NCBI RefSeq assembly: GCF_029837695.1
Contig: NZ_JAOEEA010000003.1
Location: forward strand, 388,861 to 452,860
DNA length: 64,000 bases
From: Pseudomonas sp. GD04019
GTDB lineage: Bacteria; Pseudomonadota; Gammaproteobacteria; Pseudomonadales; Pseudomonadaceae
Direction of reading: 5' to 3'
A program made the position numbers and the translations under genes. Shown piece after piece: positions 36,849 through 47,100 of this stretch (position 1 is its first letter; each line of letters opens with the position of its first letter). Below the pieces are notes generated by a model. That model did no database searches, was not told the origin of the DNA, and worked only from the letters and a program-made list of their open reading frames with translations.

Positions 36849-37064
36849 ATGGAACGCACACTCAGTTCCGACCTCATGTTCCAACAACAGTCCCCGGCCA
36901 GCGGCGGCCACCTGCCCCTGCGCGTGCTGGGCACCCTGCTGCTGTGGCAGCGCCGCATCACCAGCCGTCGCGAGCTGGCCCGCCTGGACGAGCGCCTGCT
37001 CTCCGACGCCGGCATCAGCACCTACGACCGCGCGGTTGAAGTGAGCAAGCCGTTCTGGCGTTGA
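36849..37064 (+). CDS. DUF1127 small basic protein
   Basis: A 71-residue protein with the arginine-rich DUF1127 domain at the C-terminal half (WQRRITSRRELARLDERLLSDAGISTYDRAVEVSKPFWR, about 33-71). In other bacteria small DUF1127 proteins affect RNA turnover and phosphate or carbon metabolism, but this member is uncharacterised. The start follows GGAAGGAAGCACCACC. It has a strong terminator at 37087-37113 and is therefore a single-gene transcript from the AT-rich spacer. Confidence 0.88.
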   Translation: MERTLSSDLMFQQQSPASGGHLPLRVLGTLLLWQRRITSRRELARLDERLLSDAGISTYDRAVEVSKPFWR

Positions 37065-37086
37065 GTCGCACCAGCAAGTCGTATCG

Positions 37087-37113
37087 AAGGGAAGCCGAGC
37101 GCTTCCCTTTTTT
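37087..37113 (+). terminator. Intrinsic terminator of the DUF1127 gene
   Basis: AAGGGAAGC (37087-37095) pairs with GCTTCCCTT (37101-37109) around CGAGC, followed by a six-T run. Confidence 0.95.
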
Positions 37114-37212
37114 GTGCCCGTGGTTCTGGCATCGCCAAGCCACAGGCAAGCCGATATAGTGCGCGCCGCCGCGGTAGCGCAATCTGCCATCCAGAAGCAC
37201 AAGGAAGTAGAG

Positions 37213-37608
37213 ATGTCTCCACTCAAGTCCGCCGCCCTGCTCGCGGCCACTCTGGCCCTCACCGGCTGCTCGGCTGCCGCCTGGTTCAAACTGCCGGAAA
37301 ACAGCACCCTGGTCATCAACGAGCGTCCGGTCGAGAACAACTATGGCCTGGTGAAGACCCGCCCGTTCTCCTGGGGCGCCGCTGGCGGCGTGCCGTATCG
37401 CCTGCAGGACGCGCAGGCCAACACCCTCCAGAGCGGCAAGCTGCGTAGTCGCTTCCGCGTGGCCTCGATCTTCTGGCCGCCGGTGGCCATCGCCTACTGG
37501 CCGATGGGCTTTCGCTACCGCTGCTACGACCTGACCGGCGCCGAACCGCAGGCCTGCACCAAGCAGGACCTGATCACCCTGCGGCGCGCCTACCGCATGC
37601 ACAACTGA
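37213..37608 (+). CDS. Predicted lipoprotein, function unknown
   Basis: A 131-residue product with a lipoprotein signal (LKSAALLAATLALTGCSA, lipobox LTGC, Cys19). The mature part has a hydrophobic stretch SIFWPPVAIAYWPMGF near 93-108 that could touch the membrane, and two Cys at the C-terminal end (YRCYDLTGAEPQACTK). The start follows AAGGAAGTAGAG. It is convergent with the pyruvate carboxylase genes. The family is not recognised. Confidence 0.72.
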   Translation: MSPLKSAALLAATLALTGCSAAAWFKLPENSTLVINERPVENNYGLVKTRPFSWGAAGGVPYRLQDAQANTLQSGKLRSRFRVASIFWPPVAIAYWPMGFRYRCYDLTGAEPQACTKQDLITLRRAYRMHN

Positions 37609-37617
37609 GTCGCGCCC

Positions 37618-37644
37618 ATAAAAAAGGGGAGCCCGAGGCTCCCC
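37618..37644 (-). terminator. Intrinsic terminator of the pycA-oadA operon
   Basis: GGGGAGCC (37626-37633) pairs with GGCTCCCC (37637-37644) over CGA. On the minus strand it is followed by a run of six T, 24 bases after the oadA stop. Confidence 0.92.
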
Positions 37645-37668
37645 CAACGGGACTTACTCGTTACGCCG

Positions 37669-39480
37669 TCAGGCGATCTCCACCAGCACTTCGCCCGGAT
37701 TGACCCGGTCGCCCTTGGCCACGTGGATGGCCTTGACGGTGCCGGCGATCGGCGCCTGCACTTCGGTTTCCATCTTCATCGCCTCGGTGATCAGCACCGC
37801 CTGGCCGGCCTTGACCGTGTCGCCTTCCTTGACCAGCACGTCGACGATGTTGCCCGGCATGGTGGTGCTGACATCGCCCGGCGCGCTGGCGCTCTTGCGC
37901 TTGCTGCTGCCCGCGCCGCCGGCGACGAAGTCGTTGAGCGGCTCGAACACCACCTCTTCCGGCATGCCGTCGATGGACAGGTAGAAGTGGCGCTTGCCGT
38001 CGCCCTTCACGCCCACGCCGGTGATGTCCACGCGGTAGCTCTCGCCGTGCACGTCGACCACGAACTCGGTCGGCACGCCGCCACCGCCGACAGGCGCCAC
38101 GCCGCCAGCCTCGGGGATCGGCAGCAGCACTTCCGGAGTCAGGGTGCCGGCGGCACGTTCCTCGAGGAACTTGCGGCCGATGTCCGGGAACATGGCGAAG
38201 GTCAGCACGTCCTCTTCGGACTTGGCCAGGCTGCCGATCTCCTCGCGCAGCTTGGCCATCTCCGGCTTGAGCAGGTCGGCCGGGCGCACGTCGATCACTT
38301 CCTCGCTGCCGATGGCCTGCTTGCGTAGCGCCTCGTTGACCTTGCCCGGCGCCTTGCCGTAGCGGCCCTGCAGGTACAGCTTCACCTCGTTGGTGATGGT
38401 CTTGTAGCGCTCGCCGGCCAGCACGTTGAACACCGCCTGGGTGCCGACGATCTGCGAGGTCGGGGTGACCAGGGGCGGGAAGCCGAGGTCTTCACGCACG
38501 CGCGGGATCTCGGCGAACACTTCGTTGATGCGGTTGAGCGCGCCCTGCTCCTTCAGCTGGTTGGCCAGGTTGGACATCATGCCGCCCGGCACCTGGTTGA
38601 CCTGCACGCGGGTGTCCACGGCGGTGAATTCGCTCTCGAACTGGTGGTACTTCTTGCGAACGGCGTGGAAGTACATGCCGATCTCCTGGATCAGCGCCAG
38701 GTCCAGGCCGGTGTCGTATTCGCTGCCGCGCAGGGCGGCGACCATCGACTCGGTGCCCGGGTGGCTGGTGCCCCAGGCGAAGCTGGAAATGGCGGTATCG
38801 ATGTGATCGGCGCCGGCCTCGATGGCCTTGAGCTGGCACATCGAGCCCATGCCGGCGGTGTCGTGGCTGTGCACGAATACCGGCAGGTCGACCTCGGCCT
38901 TCAGCGCCTTGACCAGCTCGGCGGTGGCGAACGGGGTGAGCAGACCGGCCATGTCCTTGATCGCGATGGAGTCGATGCCCATGGCCTGCATGGCCTTGGC
39001 CTGGGTGACGTAGGCCGCCACCGTGTGCACCGGGCTGGTGGTGTAGCTCAGGGTGCCCTGGGCGTGCTTGCCGGCGGCCTTCACCGCCTCGATGGACACG
39101 CGCAGGTTACGCACGTCGTTCATCGCGTCGAAGATGCGGAACACGTCGATGCCATTCACTGCAGCCTTGGCCACGAAGGCGCGCACCACGTCGTCGCTGT
39201 AGTGGCGGTAGCCGAGCAGGTTCTGCCCGCGCAGGAGCATCTGCAGGCGGGTGTTGGGCAGCGCGGCCTTGAACTTGCGCAGGCGCTCCCACGGGTCTTC
39301 CTTGAGGAAGCGCACGCAGGCGTCGAAGGTGGCGCCGCCCCAGACTTCCAGCGACCAGTAGCCGACCTTATCGAGCTTGTCGCAGATCGGCAGCATGTCT
39401 TCGGTGCGCATGCGGGTGGCGATCAGCGACTGGTGGGCATCGCGCAGGATGGTATCGGTGACGGTAATTTTCTTGCTCAT
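37669..39480 (-). CDS. oadA: Pyruvate carboxylase subunit B (OadA-type carboxyltransferase with biotin carrier)
   Basis: Transfers the carboxyl group from biotin to pyruvate, giving oxaloacetate. The 603 residues comprise the carboxyltransferase domain (TDTILRDAHQSLIATRMRTEDML near 7-29; HSHDTAGMG near 200) and a C-terminal biotinyl domain with ITEAMKMETEV, biotin Lys569. It pairs with the biotin carboxylase gene 16 bases upstream. Although named like oxaloacetate decarboxylase alpha, the absence of membrane beta/gamma subunits and the neighbour pycA point to anaplerotic pyruvate carboxylase, as in P. aeruginosa. Start ATG 39480. Confidence 0.95.
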   Translation of the reverse strand: MSKKITVTDTILRDAHQSLIATRMRTEDMLPICDKLDKVGYWSLEVWGGATFDACVRFLKEDPWERLRKFKAALPNTRLQMLLRGQNLLGYRHYSDDVVRAFVAKAAVNGIDVFRIFDAMNDVRNLRVSIEAVKAAGKHAQGTLSYTTSPVHTVAAYVTQAKAMQAMGIDSIAIKDMAGLLTPFATAELVKALKAEVDLPVFVHSHDTAGMGSMCQLKAIEAGADHIDTAISSFAWGTSHPGTESMVAALRGSEYDTGLDLALIQEIGMYFHAVRKKYHQFESEFTAVDTRVQVNQVPGGMMSNLANQLKEQGALNRINEVFAEIPRVREDLGFPPLVTPTSQIVGTQAVFNVLAGERYKTITNEVKLYLQGRYGKAPGKVNEALRKQAIGSEEVIDVRPADLLKPEMAKLREEIGSLAKSEEDVLTFAMFPDIGRKFLEERAAGTLTPEVLLPIPEAGGVAPVGGGGVPTEFVVDVHGESYRVDITGVGVKGDGKRHFYLSIDGMPEEVVFEPLNDFVAGGAGSSKRKSASAPGDVSTTMPGNIVDVLVKEGDTVKAGQAVLITEAMKMETEVQAPIAGTVKAIHVAKGDRVNPGEVLVEIA

Positions 39481-39496
39481 GTTCTGATTCCTTCCC

Positions 39497-40912
<1,416 letters not shown>

Positions 40913-41101
40913 GAGCCTGGTTCCTCGATCACGTGAGCAAACGACCGTTGCAAGGCGGTCGACGGGTGACCGCACAGCCCGCGGCGGTCTTGCTTCTAAG
41001 CTAGCGCCGTGGATGAATTACCCAAAATCAATAATTGTTGGGGTGACCATTAGCAAAGAATTATAGTTGAGCCAATGAAGACCTTTCGCGAGCCCCTATA
41101 G
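40913..41101. promoter_or_regulatory. Divergent promoter region of pycA-oadA and pycR
   Basis: About 190 bases, AT-rich near 41015-41085, with a CAATAATTG palindrome at 41029-41037 and nearby T-N11-A spacings usual for LysR sites. Binding by PycR is inferred from divergence only. Confidence 0.45.
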
Positions 41102-42043
41102 ATGCGCAAGTCGTTGATGAGAATGACTTTTCGCCAGCTGCAGATTTTCCGTGCAGTGTGCGAAAGCCTCTCCTACAGCCGCGCCGCCGAGGAAATGGCG
41201 CTGACCCAGCCGGCCGTGAGCCTGCAGATTCGCCAGCTGGAAGAGCTGGTCGGCCAGCCGCTGTTCGACTACATCGCCAAGAAGCTCTACCTGACGCCCG
41301 CCGCCGAGGCCCTGCTACGCGCCAGCGAGGACGTGTTCGGCCGCCTGGAGGCGCTGGACATGCAGCTCTCCGACCTGCAGGGCTCGCTGCAGGGCCAGCT
41401 CAATCTGGCCGTGGAATCCAGCGCCAAGTACCTGGTACCGCACCTGTTCGCCGCCTTTCGCGAGCAGCACCCGGAGGTCAGCCTGCAACTGGCGGTGGTC
41501 AACCACGGCCAGGCGGTACGGCGCCTGTCGGTGAGCCGCGACGACCTGCTGATCATGTCGCAGCCGCCCGGCGACCAGGCCCTGGATTTCTTCCCCTTCC
41601 TCAACAACCCCATCGTCGCGGTCGCGCCACCGAGCCATCCGCTGTGCTCGCGGGAAAAATTGCGCCTGGGCGACCTGACCGCCTTCCCGCTGCTGGTCCG
41701 TGAGATCGGTTCGGGCACTCGTCGCGCCTGCGAGGAATACTGTCACCAGAAGCGCGCCCACTTCGCCCAAACCCTCGAAGTCGGTTCCAGCGAGACCCAG
41801 GCCGAAGCGGTGATCGCCGGGCTCGGCCTGGCCCTGTTGCCGCGGCATGCCGTGCGCCTGGAACTGGCCCAGGGCTTGCTGCGTGAACTGCCAGTGGAAG
41901 AGCTGCCGCTGCAGCGCAGCTGGTGTGTGGTGCATGTGCGTGGCAAGCGCCTGTCGCCGGTGGCCCAGGCGTTCCGCGACTTCATTCGCAACGAGCGCGC
42001 GCAGATCGCGGCGCTGGAGCAGCGTTTCAGCCGTGCAGGCTGA
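41102..42043 (+). CDS. pycR: LysR-family regulator of pyruvate carboxylase (PycR)
   Basis: A 313-residue LysR protein: helix-turn-helix at about 10-65 (MTFRQLQIFRAVCESLSYSRAAEEMALTQPAVSLQIRQLEEL) and a CbbR/CysB-type effector domain (about 95-300). It is divergent from pycA-oadA, as PA5437 is from PA5436 in P. aeruginosa (from memory), and thus probably controls it. ATG 41102 starts MRKSLMRMTF; an internal ATG at 41123 would give the more usual MTFRQLQIF start. The hydroxyproline island begins 62 bases after its stop. Confidence 0.88.
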   Translation: MRKSLMRMTFRQLQIFRAVCESLSYSRAAEEMALTQPAVSLQIRQLEELVGQPLFDYIAKKLYLTPAAEALLRASEDVFGRLEALDMQLSDLQGSLQGQLNLAVESSAKYLVPHLFAAFREQHPEVSLQLAVVNHGQAVRRLSVSRDDLLIMSQPPGDQALDFFPFLNNPIVAVAPPSHPLCSREKLRLGDLTAFPLLVREIGSGTRRACEEYCHQKRAHFAQTLEVGSSETQAEAVIAGLGLALLPRHAVRLELAQGLLRELPVEELPLQRSWCVVHVRGKRLSPVAQAFRDFIRNERAQIAALEQRFSRAG

Positions 42044-42058
42044 ACTGGCAATCTAGGG

Positions 42059-42074
42059 ATTTCGTATATGATAT
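42059..42074. promoter_or_regulatory. GntR operator copy 1 (own promoter of the GntR gene)
   Basis: ATTTCGTATATGATAT keeps the left half ATTTCGTA of the shared palindrome exactly and 6 of 8 positions of the right half. It lies 32 bases before the GTG start of the GntR gene, consistent with autoregulation. The other copies are at 50366 and 56298. Confidence 0.65.
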
Positions 42075-42105
42075 TCGCATCAATAAGCCGACTCGGTGAC
42101 GCGCC

Positions 42106-42777
42106 GTGCCCCTACCTCGTTTCAATGCTCCCAACCTGGGAATAGCGCCCGCCGCATCCGAGGTCATCGCCAAGCACCTGCGCGACGCAATCATCTCCGG
42201 GCATTTCGCCGAGGACGAGCCGATCCGCCAGGACGACATCGCCCAGCTGTTCAACGTCAGCAAGATCCCCGTGCGCGAGGCGCTCAAGCGCCTGGAGGCC
42301 GAGGGCCTTGTGCTGTTCCAGCGCAACAAGGGCGCGGTGGTCACGCGCATCTCCGAGCCGGAGATGGCGCAGATGTTCGAAGTGCGCGTGCTGCTGGAAA
42401 TGCGCGCGATCCGCCTGGCGGTACCGAACATGAGCGAGGCCACCTTCGCCGCCGCCGAACGCATCTGCGAGGCCTTCCTTGGCGAGGAAGACGTCGGCCG
42501 CTGGGCCGAGCTCAACTGGCAGCTGCACGCCTGCCTCTACGAGCCGGCGCAACGGCCGTTCCTGGTCAACCTGATCCGCTCGATCCACGACAAGCTGGAG
42601 CGCTACCTGCGCATGCAGATGAGCCTGTCCGAGGGCAAAGACCGCGCCGACCACGAGCACCGCGAAATCATCGCCGCCTGCCGCGCCGGCGACGCCGAGA
42701 CCGCCGCCCGGCTGATCGAGGAGCACATCAACGGCGTGTGCCAGACGCTCTACGAGCACCTGCCCAATCGCGTCTGA
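42106..42777 (+). CDS. GntR-family regulator (FadR subfamily, FCD domain), probably of hydroxyproline use
   Basis: A 223-residue regulator with a winged helix (about 17-80: VIAKHLRDAIISGHFAEDEPIRQDDIAQLFNVSKIPVREALKRLE) and an all-helical FCD effector domain (about 90-215) with conserved metal/ligand His positions (ELNWQLHACLYEP, DHEHREIIAAC). The start is GTG 42106; no in-frame ATG lies near the helix-turn-helix start. It is the first gene of the hydroxyproline island and stands 100 bases before the epimerase. Palindromes matching a FadR-type operator lie before it and before two catabolic operons. Confidence 0.88.
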   Translation: MPLPRFNAPNLGIAPAASEVIAKHLRDAIISGHFAEDEPIRQDDIAQLFNVSKIPVREALKRLEAEGLVLFQRNKGAVVTRISEPEMAQMFEVRVLLEMRAIRLAVPNMSEATFAAAERICEAFLGEEDVGRWAELNWQLHACLYEPAQRPFLVNLIRSIHDKLERYLRMQMSLSEGKDRADHEHREIIAACRAGDAETAARLIEEHINGVCQTLYEHLPNRV

Positions 42778-42877
42778 GGCTGTGCCGATTTCGTCATAGC
42801 GTCGACGGAAATGGCTCAAGCCGCCGACCTCGTTCCGGCGGCACCCTTGCCGAAACCATTCAGCGGCAGGGGCCTGC

Positions 42878-43813
42878 ATGCAACGTATCCGTGTACTCGA
42901 CTCGCACACCGGTGGCGAACCGACTCGCCTGGTTCTCGAAGGCTTCCCCGATCTCGGCACCGGCAGCATGGCCGAGCGCCGCCAACTGCTGAGCGAGCGC
43001 TTCGACCAGTGGCGCGCCGCCAGCGTGCTGGAGCCGCGCGGCAGTGACGTGCTGGTCGGCGCCCTGCTGTGCGAGCCGGTCGACCCGAGCGCCTGTGCCG
43101 GAGTGATCTTCTTCAACAACACCGGCTACCTCGGCATGTGCGGCCACGGCACCATCGGCCTGGTGGTCTCCCTGGCGCACCTGGGTCGCATCGGCCCCGG
43201 CGTGCACAAGATCGAGACGCCGGTCGGCACCGTCGAGGCGACCCTGCACGACGACCGCTCGGTGAGCGTGCGCAACGTGCCGGCCTACCGCTACCGCAAG
43301 GCGGTCGCCGTTGATGTGCCGGGCCATGGCCAGGTAGCGGGCGATATCGCCTGGGGCGGCAACTGGTTCTTCCTGATCAGCGATCACGGCCTGCGCGTGG
43401 CCGGCGACAATCTCGACGCCCTTACCGCTTATTCCGTGGCCGTGCAGCAGGCCCTGGAAGACCAGGGCATCCGTGGCGAAGACGGCGGCCTGATCGACCA
43501 TATCGAGCTGTTCGCCGATGACGCGGAGGCCGACAGCCGCAACTTCGTGCTTTGTCCTGGCAAGGCCTACGACCGCTCGCCCTGCGGCACCGGCACCAGC
43601 GCCAAGCTGGCGTGCCTGGCGGCAGACGGCAAGCTGCAGCCGGGCCAGCTGTGGCGCCAGGCCAGCGTGATCGGCAGCCAGTTCGAGGGCAGCTACGAGA
43701 ACACCGATGGTGGTCGCATCATCCCCACCATTCGCGGCCGCGCGCATATCAGCGCCGAGGCCACCCTGCTGATCGAGGCGGACGACCCGTTCGCCTGGGG
43801 CATTCGCCTGTGA
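42878..43813 (+). CDS. lhpA: 4-hydroxyproline 2-epimerase (proline racemase family, Cys/Cys)
   Basis: Converts trans-4-hydroxy-L-proline to cis-4-hydroxy-D-proline, the first step of the pathway. The 311-residue protein has both catalytic cysteines of the superfamily: Cys88 in [10 protein letters not shown] and Cys236 in [12 protein letters not shown]. The N-terminal [12 protein letters not shown] is typical of hydroxyproline epimerases. It overlaps the next gene by GTGA and so is translationally coupled to the D-hydroxyproline dehydrogenase subunits that consume its product. Confidence 0.94.
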   Translation: MQRIRVLDSHTGGEPTRLVLEGFPDLGTGSMAERRQLLSERFDQWRAASVLEPRGSDVLVGALLCEPVDPSACAGVIFFNNTGYLGMCGHGTIGLVVSLAHLGRIGPGVHKIETPVGTVEATLHDDRSVSVRNVPAYRYRKAVAVDVPGHGQVAGDIAWGGNWFFLISDHGLRVAGDNLDALTAYSVAVQQALEDQGIRGEDGGLIDHIELFADDAEADSRNFVLCPGKAYDRSPCGTGTSAKLACLAADGKLQPGQLWRQASVIGSQFEGSYENTDGGRIIPTIRGRAHISAEATLLIEADDPFAWGIRL

Positions 43814-44919
43814 GCGATGGCGCCGACGTCATCGTCATCGGCGCCGGCATAGTCGGCGCCGCCTGCGCCCATGAGCTGGCCAGGCGTAGCCAGCGCGTGC
43901 TGGTGCTGGATGCCGGCCTGCGCGCCGCCACCGCCGCCGGCATGGGCCACCTGATCGTGCTCGACGACAACCCGGCGGAGCTGGCGCTCAGCCAATACTC
44001 GGTGCAGCGCTGGCGCGACTGGGCCCACGATATGCCGGACGACTGCGCCTACCGGCAGAACGGCACCCTGTGGCTGGCCGCCAACGCCGAGGAGATGGCG
44101 GTGGCCGAGGCCAAGTACCAGGTGCTGCGCGAGCATGGCCTGGACTGCCAGTTGCTCGGCGCCGACGCCCTGCGCAACGCCGAACCGGAACTGCGCGAAG
44201 GGCTGCACGGCGGCCTGCGAGTGATCGGCGACGGTATTCTCTACGCGCCCAACGCGGCGCGCTGGCTGCTCGACCACCCGCTGATCGAGCAGCGCCAGGC
44301 TCATGTGACGGAGATCGACGGTAACCGCGTCCGCCTGCCGGACGGCGCCTGGCTCAGCGCCCAGGCGGTGATCCTGGCCGGCGGCGCCCATGTCACCGAG
44401 CTATGCCCGGAACTACCGATCGAGCCGAAGAAGGGCCACCTGCTGATCACCGACCGCTACCCCGGGCGCATCAGCCATACCCTGGTGGAACTCGGCTACG
44501 TGACCAGCGCACACAACCTCACCGGCCCGTCGACCGCCGCCAATATCCAGCCGCGGCCGACCGGCCAGCTGTTCATCGGCGCCTCGCGGCAGTTCGGCAC
44601 CAGCGATCCGGAAGTCGAGCCGTGGATGCTGGCGAAGATGCTGCAACGCGCCGTCGACTACATGCCGGGCCTGGCCCGGCTCAACGGCATCCGCGCCTGG
44701 ACCGGCTTCCGCGCCGCCAGCCCGGACGGCCTGCCGCTGCTCGGCGAGCACCCACAGCGCCCCGGCCTGTGGCTGGCGGTCGGCCACGAGGGCCTGGGCG
44801 TCACCACCGCCCCGGGCAGCGCCGACCTGCTGGTCGCCCAGCTACTTGGCGAGACCGCACCACTGGCTGCGGAACCATATCTGCCGCAGCGCTTCCCCGG
44901 AGTACGCGCGCATGCCTGA
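43810..44919 (+). CDS. lhpB: D-hydroxyproline dehydrogenase, FAD subunit (LhpB-like)
   Basis: FAD oxidoreductase of the DAO/glycine-oxidase family that oxidises cis-4-hydroxy-D-proline to pyrroline-4-hydroxy-2-carboxylate. The 369 residues show the dinucleotide motif [18 protein letters not shown] at 6-23, a His-containing [11 protein letters not shown] near 39-49, and the C-terminal [16 protein letters not shown] near 297-312. The start is GTG 43810 within the epimerase stop, giving [13 protein letters not shown]. It overlaps the 2Fe-2S subunit by 8 bases. It is the beta-like subunit of the P. aeruginosa-type three-part enzyme. Confidence 0.92.
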   Translation: MSDGADVIVIGAGIVGAACAHELARRSQRVLVLDAGLRAATAAGMGHLIVLDDNPAELALSQYSVQRWRDWAHDMPDDCAYRQNGTLWLAANAEEMAVAEAKYQVLREHGLDCQLLGADALRNAEPELREGLHGGLRVIGDGILYAPNAARWLLDHPLIEQRQAHVTEIDGNRVRLPDGAWLSAQAVILAGGAHVTELCPELPIEPKKGHLLITDRYPGRISHTLVELGYVTSAHNLTGPSTAANIQPRPTGQLFIGASRQFGTSDPEVEPWMLAKMLQRAVDYMPGLARLNGIRAWTGFRAASPDGLPLLGEHPQRPGLWLAVGHEGLGVTTAPGSADLLVAQLLGETAPLAAEPYLPQRFPGVRAHA

Positions 44920-45148
44920 ACTGATTCTCGACGGCCGCCGGCTGCAGGTGGCTCCCGGTACCACAGTGGCCGCCGCGCTGATGCTTGGCGGTGACGGCAC
45001 CAGCCGCACCTCGGTCAGCGGCCAGCGCCGCGCGCCGGTGTGCGGCATGGGCATCTGCCAGGAATGCCGGGTGACCATCGACGGCCAGCGCCGCCTGGCC
45101 TGCCAGACCCTGTGCCGCGACGGCATGCGGGTGGAGAGCCGGCCATGA
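44912..45148 (+). CDS. D-hydroxyproline dehydrogenase, small 2Fe-2S subunit
   Basis: A 78-residue ferredoxin-like electron carrier of the SoxD/HcnA-like type. The cluster ligands are visible as CGMGICQEC (three Cys) and a fourth in RRLACQTLC. It sits between two flavoprotein genes with overlaps of 8 and 4 bases, so the three products are made together. ATG 44912 ([10 protein letters not shown]) was chosen over an upstream ATG that would overlap lhpB by 74 bases. It probably passes electrons between the two flavin subunits. Confidence 0.9.
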   Translation: MPELILDGRRLQVAPGTTVAAALMLGGDGTSRTSVSGQRRAPVCGMGICQECRVTIDGQRRLACQTLCRDGMRVESRP

Positions 45149-46401
45149 AGGTGGACATCCTCATCATCGGCGCCGGCCCCGCCGGCATGGCCGCGGCCCT
45201 GGCCGCCGCGCCGAGTGGCGCGCGCATCGCCGTGCTCGACGACAACCCCGCCGCTGGCGGGCAGATCTGGCGCGACGGCCCGCAGGCACACCTGCCCGCA
45301 CTGGCCCGCGAGCATCGCCAACGCCTGGAAGCCCAGGCCAACATAGAGCTGCTGCCGGCCACCCGCGTGGTCGCCCTGGCCGGGCCCAAGGCGCTGCTGG
45401 TGGAAGATCCCGAGCAGGGCCGCGTGATCGAGTACGACAGGCTGATCCTCTGCACCGGCGCCCGCGAACTGCTGCTGCCCTTCCCCGGCTGGACCCTGCC
45501 TGGCGTCACCGGCGCCGGCGGCCTGCAGGCGCTGATCAAGGGCGGCATGCCGGTGGCTGGCGAGCGCATCGTCATCGCCGGCAGTGGCCCGCTGTTGCTG
45601 GCCAGCGCCGCCACCGCGAAAGACAACGGCGCGACGGTGCTGCATATCGCCGAGCAGGCCAGCTGGTCCGCCGTGGCCGGCTTTGCCGCGCAACTGCCGC
45701 GCTGGCCGCACAAGCTGCTGCAATCGTTCGGCCTGTTCCATCCTGGCTACCGGGCGGGCAGCCATGTCCTCGAAGCGCTGGGCGAGGGCCAGCTGGAAGC
45801 GGTGCGCCTGAGCGTCGGTGGACAGATCCGCGAAGTCGCCTGCGAACGGCTGGCCTGTGGCTTCGGCCTGATTCCCAATCTGCAGCTGGGCCAGGCGTTG
45901 GGCTGCCGCATCGACAACAACGCCATCGCCGTCGATGCCTGGCAAACCACCAGCCTGGATAGCGTCTACGCCGCCGGTGAGAGCACCGGTTTCGGTGGTA
46001 GCGAAAAGGCCCTGGTGGAAGGCGCCATCGCCGGCCATGCCGCGGTGGGTGAGCGCGACGCCGCGCAGCGCCTGTGGTCGCAGCGCCAGCACTGGCAAGG
46101 CTTTGCCACTGCATTGAATACCGCCTTTGCCTTGCGTGACGAGGTGAAGGGCTTGGCCAGGCCGGACACCCTGATATGCCGCTGCGAAGACGTGCCGCTA
46201 TCTGCCGTGGCCGATCACCACGGCTGGAGCCAGGCCAAGATGGCCAGCCGCTGCGGCATGGGCGCCTGCCAGGGGCGGGTCTGCGGCGGTGCCGCCCAGG
46301 CGCTGTTCGGCTGGCAGCCGACGGCGCCACGCCCGCCGTTCAGTCCGGCGCGCATCGAGACCTTGCTGGAATTGCGTGGCGAGCCTCATTCCCAGGCGTA
46401 G
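45145..46401 (+). CDS. D-hydroxyproline dehydrogenase, NAD(P)/FAD-fold subunit with 2Fe-2S tail
   Basis: A 418-residue flavoprotein of the HcnB/SoxA family. The N-terminal dinucleotide motif DILIIGAGPAGMAAALAAAP (4-23) is followed by NPAAGGQIWRDG; a second nucleotide motif, RIVIAGSGPLLLASA, is near 142-156; the C-terminus has a BFD-like 2Fe-2S site (LICRCEDVPLSAV and GMGACQGRVCGG). It completes the alpha-beta-gamma dehydrogenase. Start ATG 45145 lies in the stop of the small subunit. Its 3' end overlaps the convergent lipoprotein gene by 16 bases. Confidence 0.92.
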   Translation: MKVDILIIGAGPAGMAAALAAAPSGARIAVLDDNPAAGGQIWRDGPQAHLPALAREHRQRLEAQANIELLPATRVVALAGPKALLVEDPEQGRVIEYDRLILCTGARELLLPFPGWTLPGVTGAGGLQALIKGGMPVAGERIVIAGSGPLLLASAATAKDNGATVLHIAEQASWSAVAGFAAQLPRWPHKLLQSFGLFHPGYRAGSHVLEALGEGQLEAVRLSVGGQIREVACERLACGFGLIPNLQLGQALGCRIDNNAIAVDAWQTTSLDSVYAAGESTGFGGSEKALVEGAIAGHAAVGERDAAQRLWSQRQHWQGFATALNTAFALRDEVKGLARPDTLICRCEDVPLSAVADHHGWSQAKMASRCGMGACQGRVCGGAAQALFGWQPTAPRPPFSPARIETLLELRGEPHSQA

Positions 46402-46829
46402 AGCCAGCCGACGGCGCTGACCTGCTCGCCGTCGAAGGCCACCAGCAGCTGGTCGTGGTTGCCGCGCCAGTGGTAGCTCCACAGCCTCTCGCCCGGCTCG
46501 CCGCGCCAATCGGTGCGGCGCAGCCAGTCGGCGTACTCGACGCCATCAGCGGTCACTTGCCCATCGGGCTCGCCCATCAGCGCGCGCACGCCTGCCTCGT
46601 CCGGTTTTTCCGCAATCAGGCGTTCGGCCAGGCCCTGCATCAACTGGTGCTTGCGCCCCTGCCAGGCATCCAGATCCTTGTTCCAGGCCGCTCCATCGAA
46701 ATGTCCGCGCTGCTGGCGTAGCTGTGCCCATTCCCTGGCTTCAGCACCATCGCCCGACGCCGGCCCGGCACTGCAGCCCAGGCTGGCGAGCAGCGGCAGA
46801 GCTACAAACAGTGCACTGAATTGCCTCAT
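46386..46829 (-). CDS. Predicted lipoprotein, function unknown
   Basis: A 147-residue protein with a lipoprotein signal (MRQFSALFVALPLLASLGCSA, lipobox SLGC). The mature part is Trp-rich (WAQLRQQ, WNKDLDAWQGR, YADWLRRTDWRGEPGERLWSYHWRG), with a C-terminal beta segment (QLLVAFDGEQVSAVGWLYAWE) reminiscent of small SmpA/BamE-like folds, although that is only an impression. ATG 46829 is used; an earlier ATG at 46841 is possible. It is the only leftward gene in the middle of the island and overlaps the dehydrogenase gene tail to tail. Confidence 0.68.
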   Translation of the reverse strand: MRQFSALFVALPLLASLGCSAGPASGDGAEAREWAQLRQQRGHFDGAAWNKDLDAWQGRKHQLMQGLAERLIAEKPDEAGVRALMGEPDGQVTADGVEYADWLRRTDWRGEPGERLWSYHWRGNHDQLLVAFDGEQVSAVGWLYAWE

Positions 46830-47100
46830 GAAATCGCTCATTTAGTGGCCATTTGCCGCGAATCTGTACGCATCACGCGGCCATCATCCGACAAATTGAC
46901 AGACCCGCCAGTGACTTCTAGGTTTCTTTGACTCTTGCTGCCAGACCGGCCACCTCCCGACGCCACGCCAGGAAAGGATCCCAGCCCGTGCAGTCGGCAC
47001 CAGAGCGTTCGCCGTATCCGCTGCGGTCCACAAGACCGCCATCGGAACCGTGCCCGCTTATCGAGCGGGCGCCCCTACTACATGGACAGGAACAGCAAGA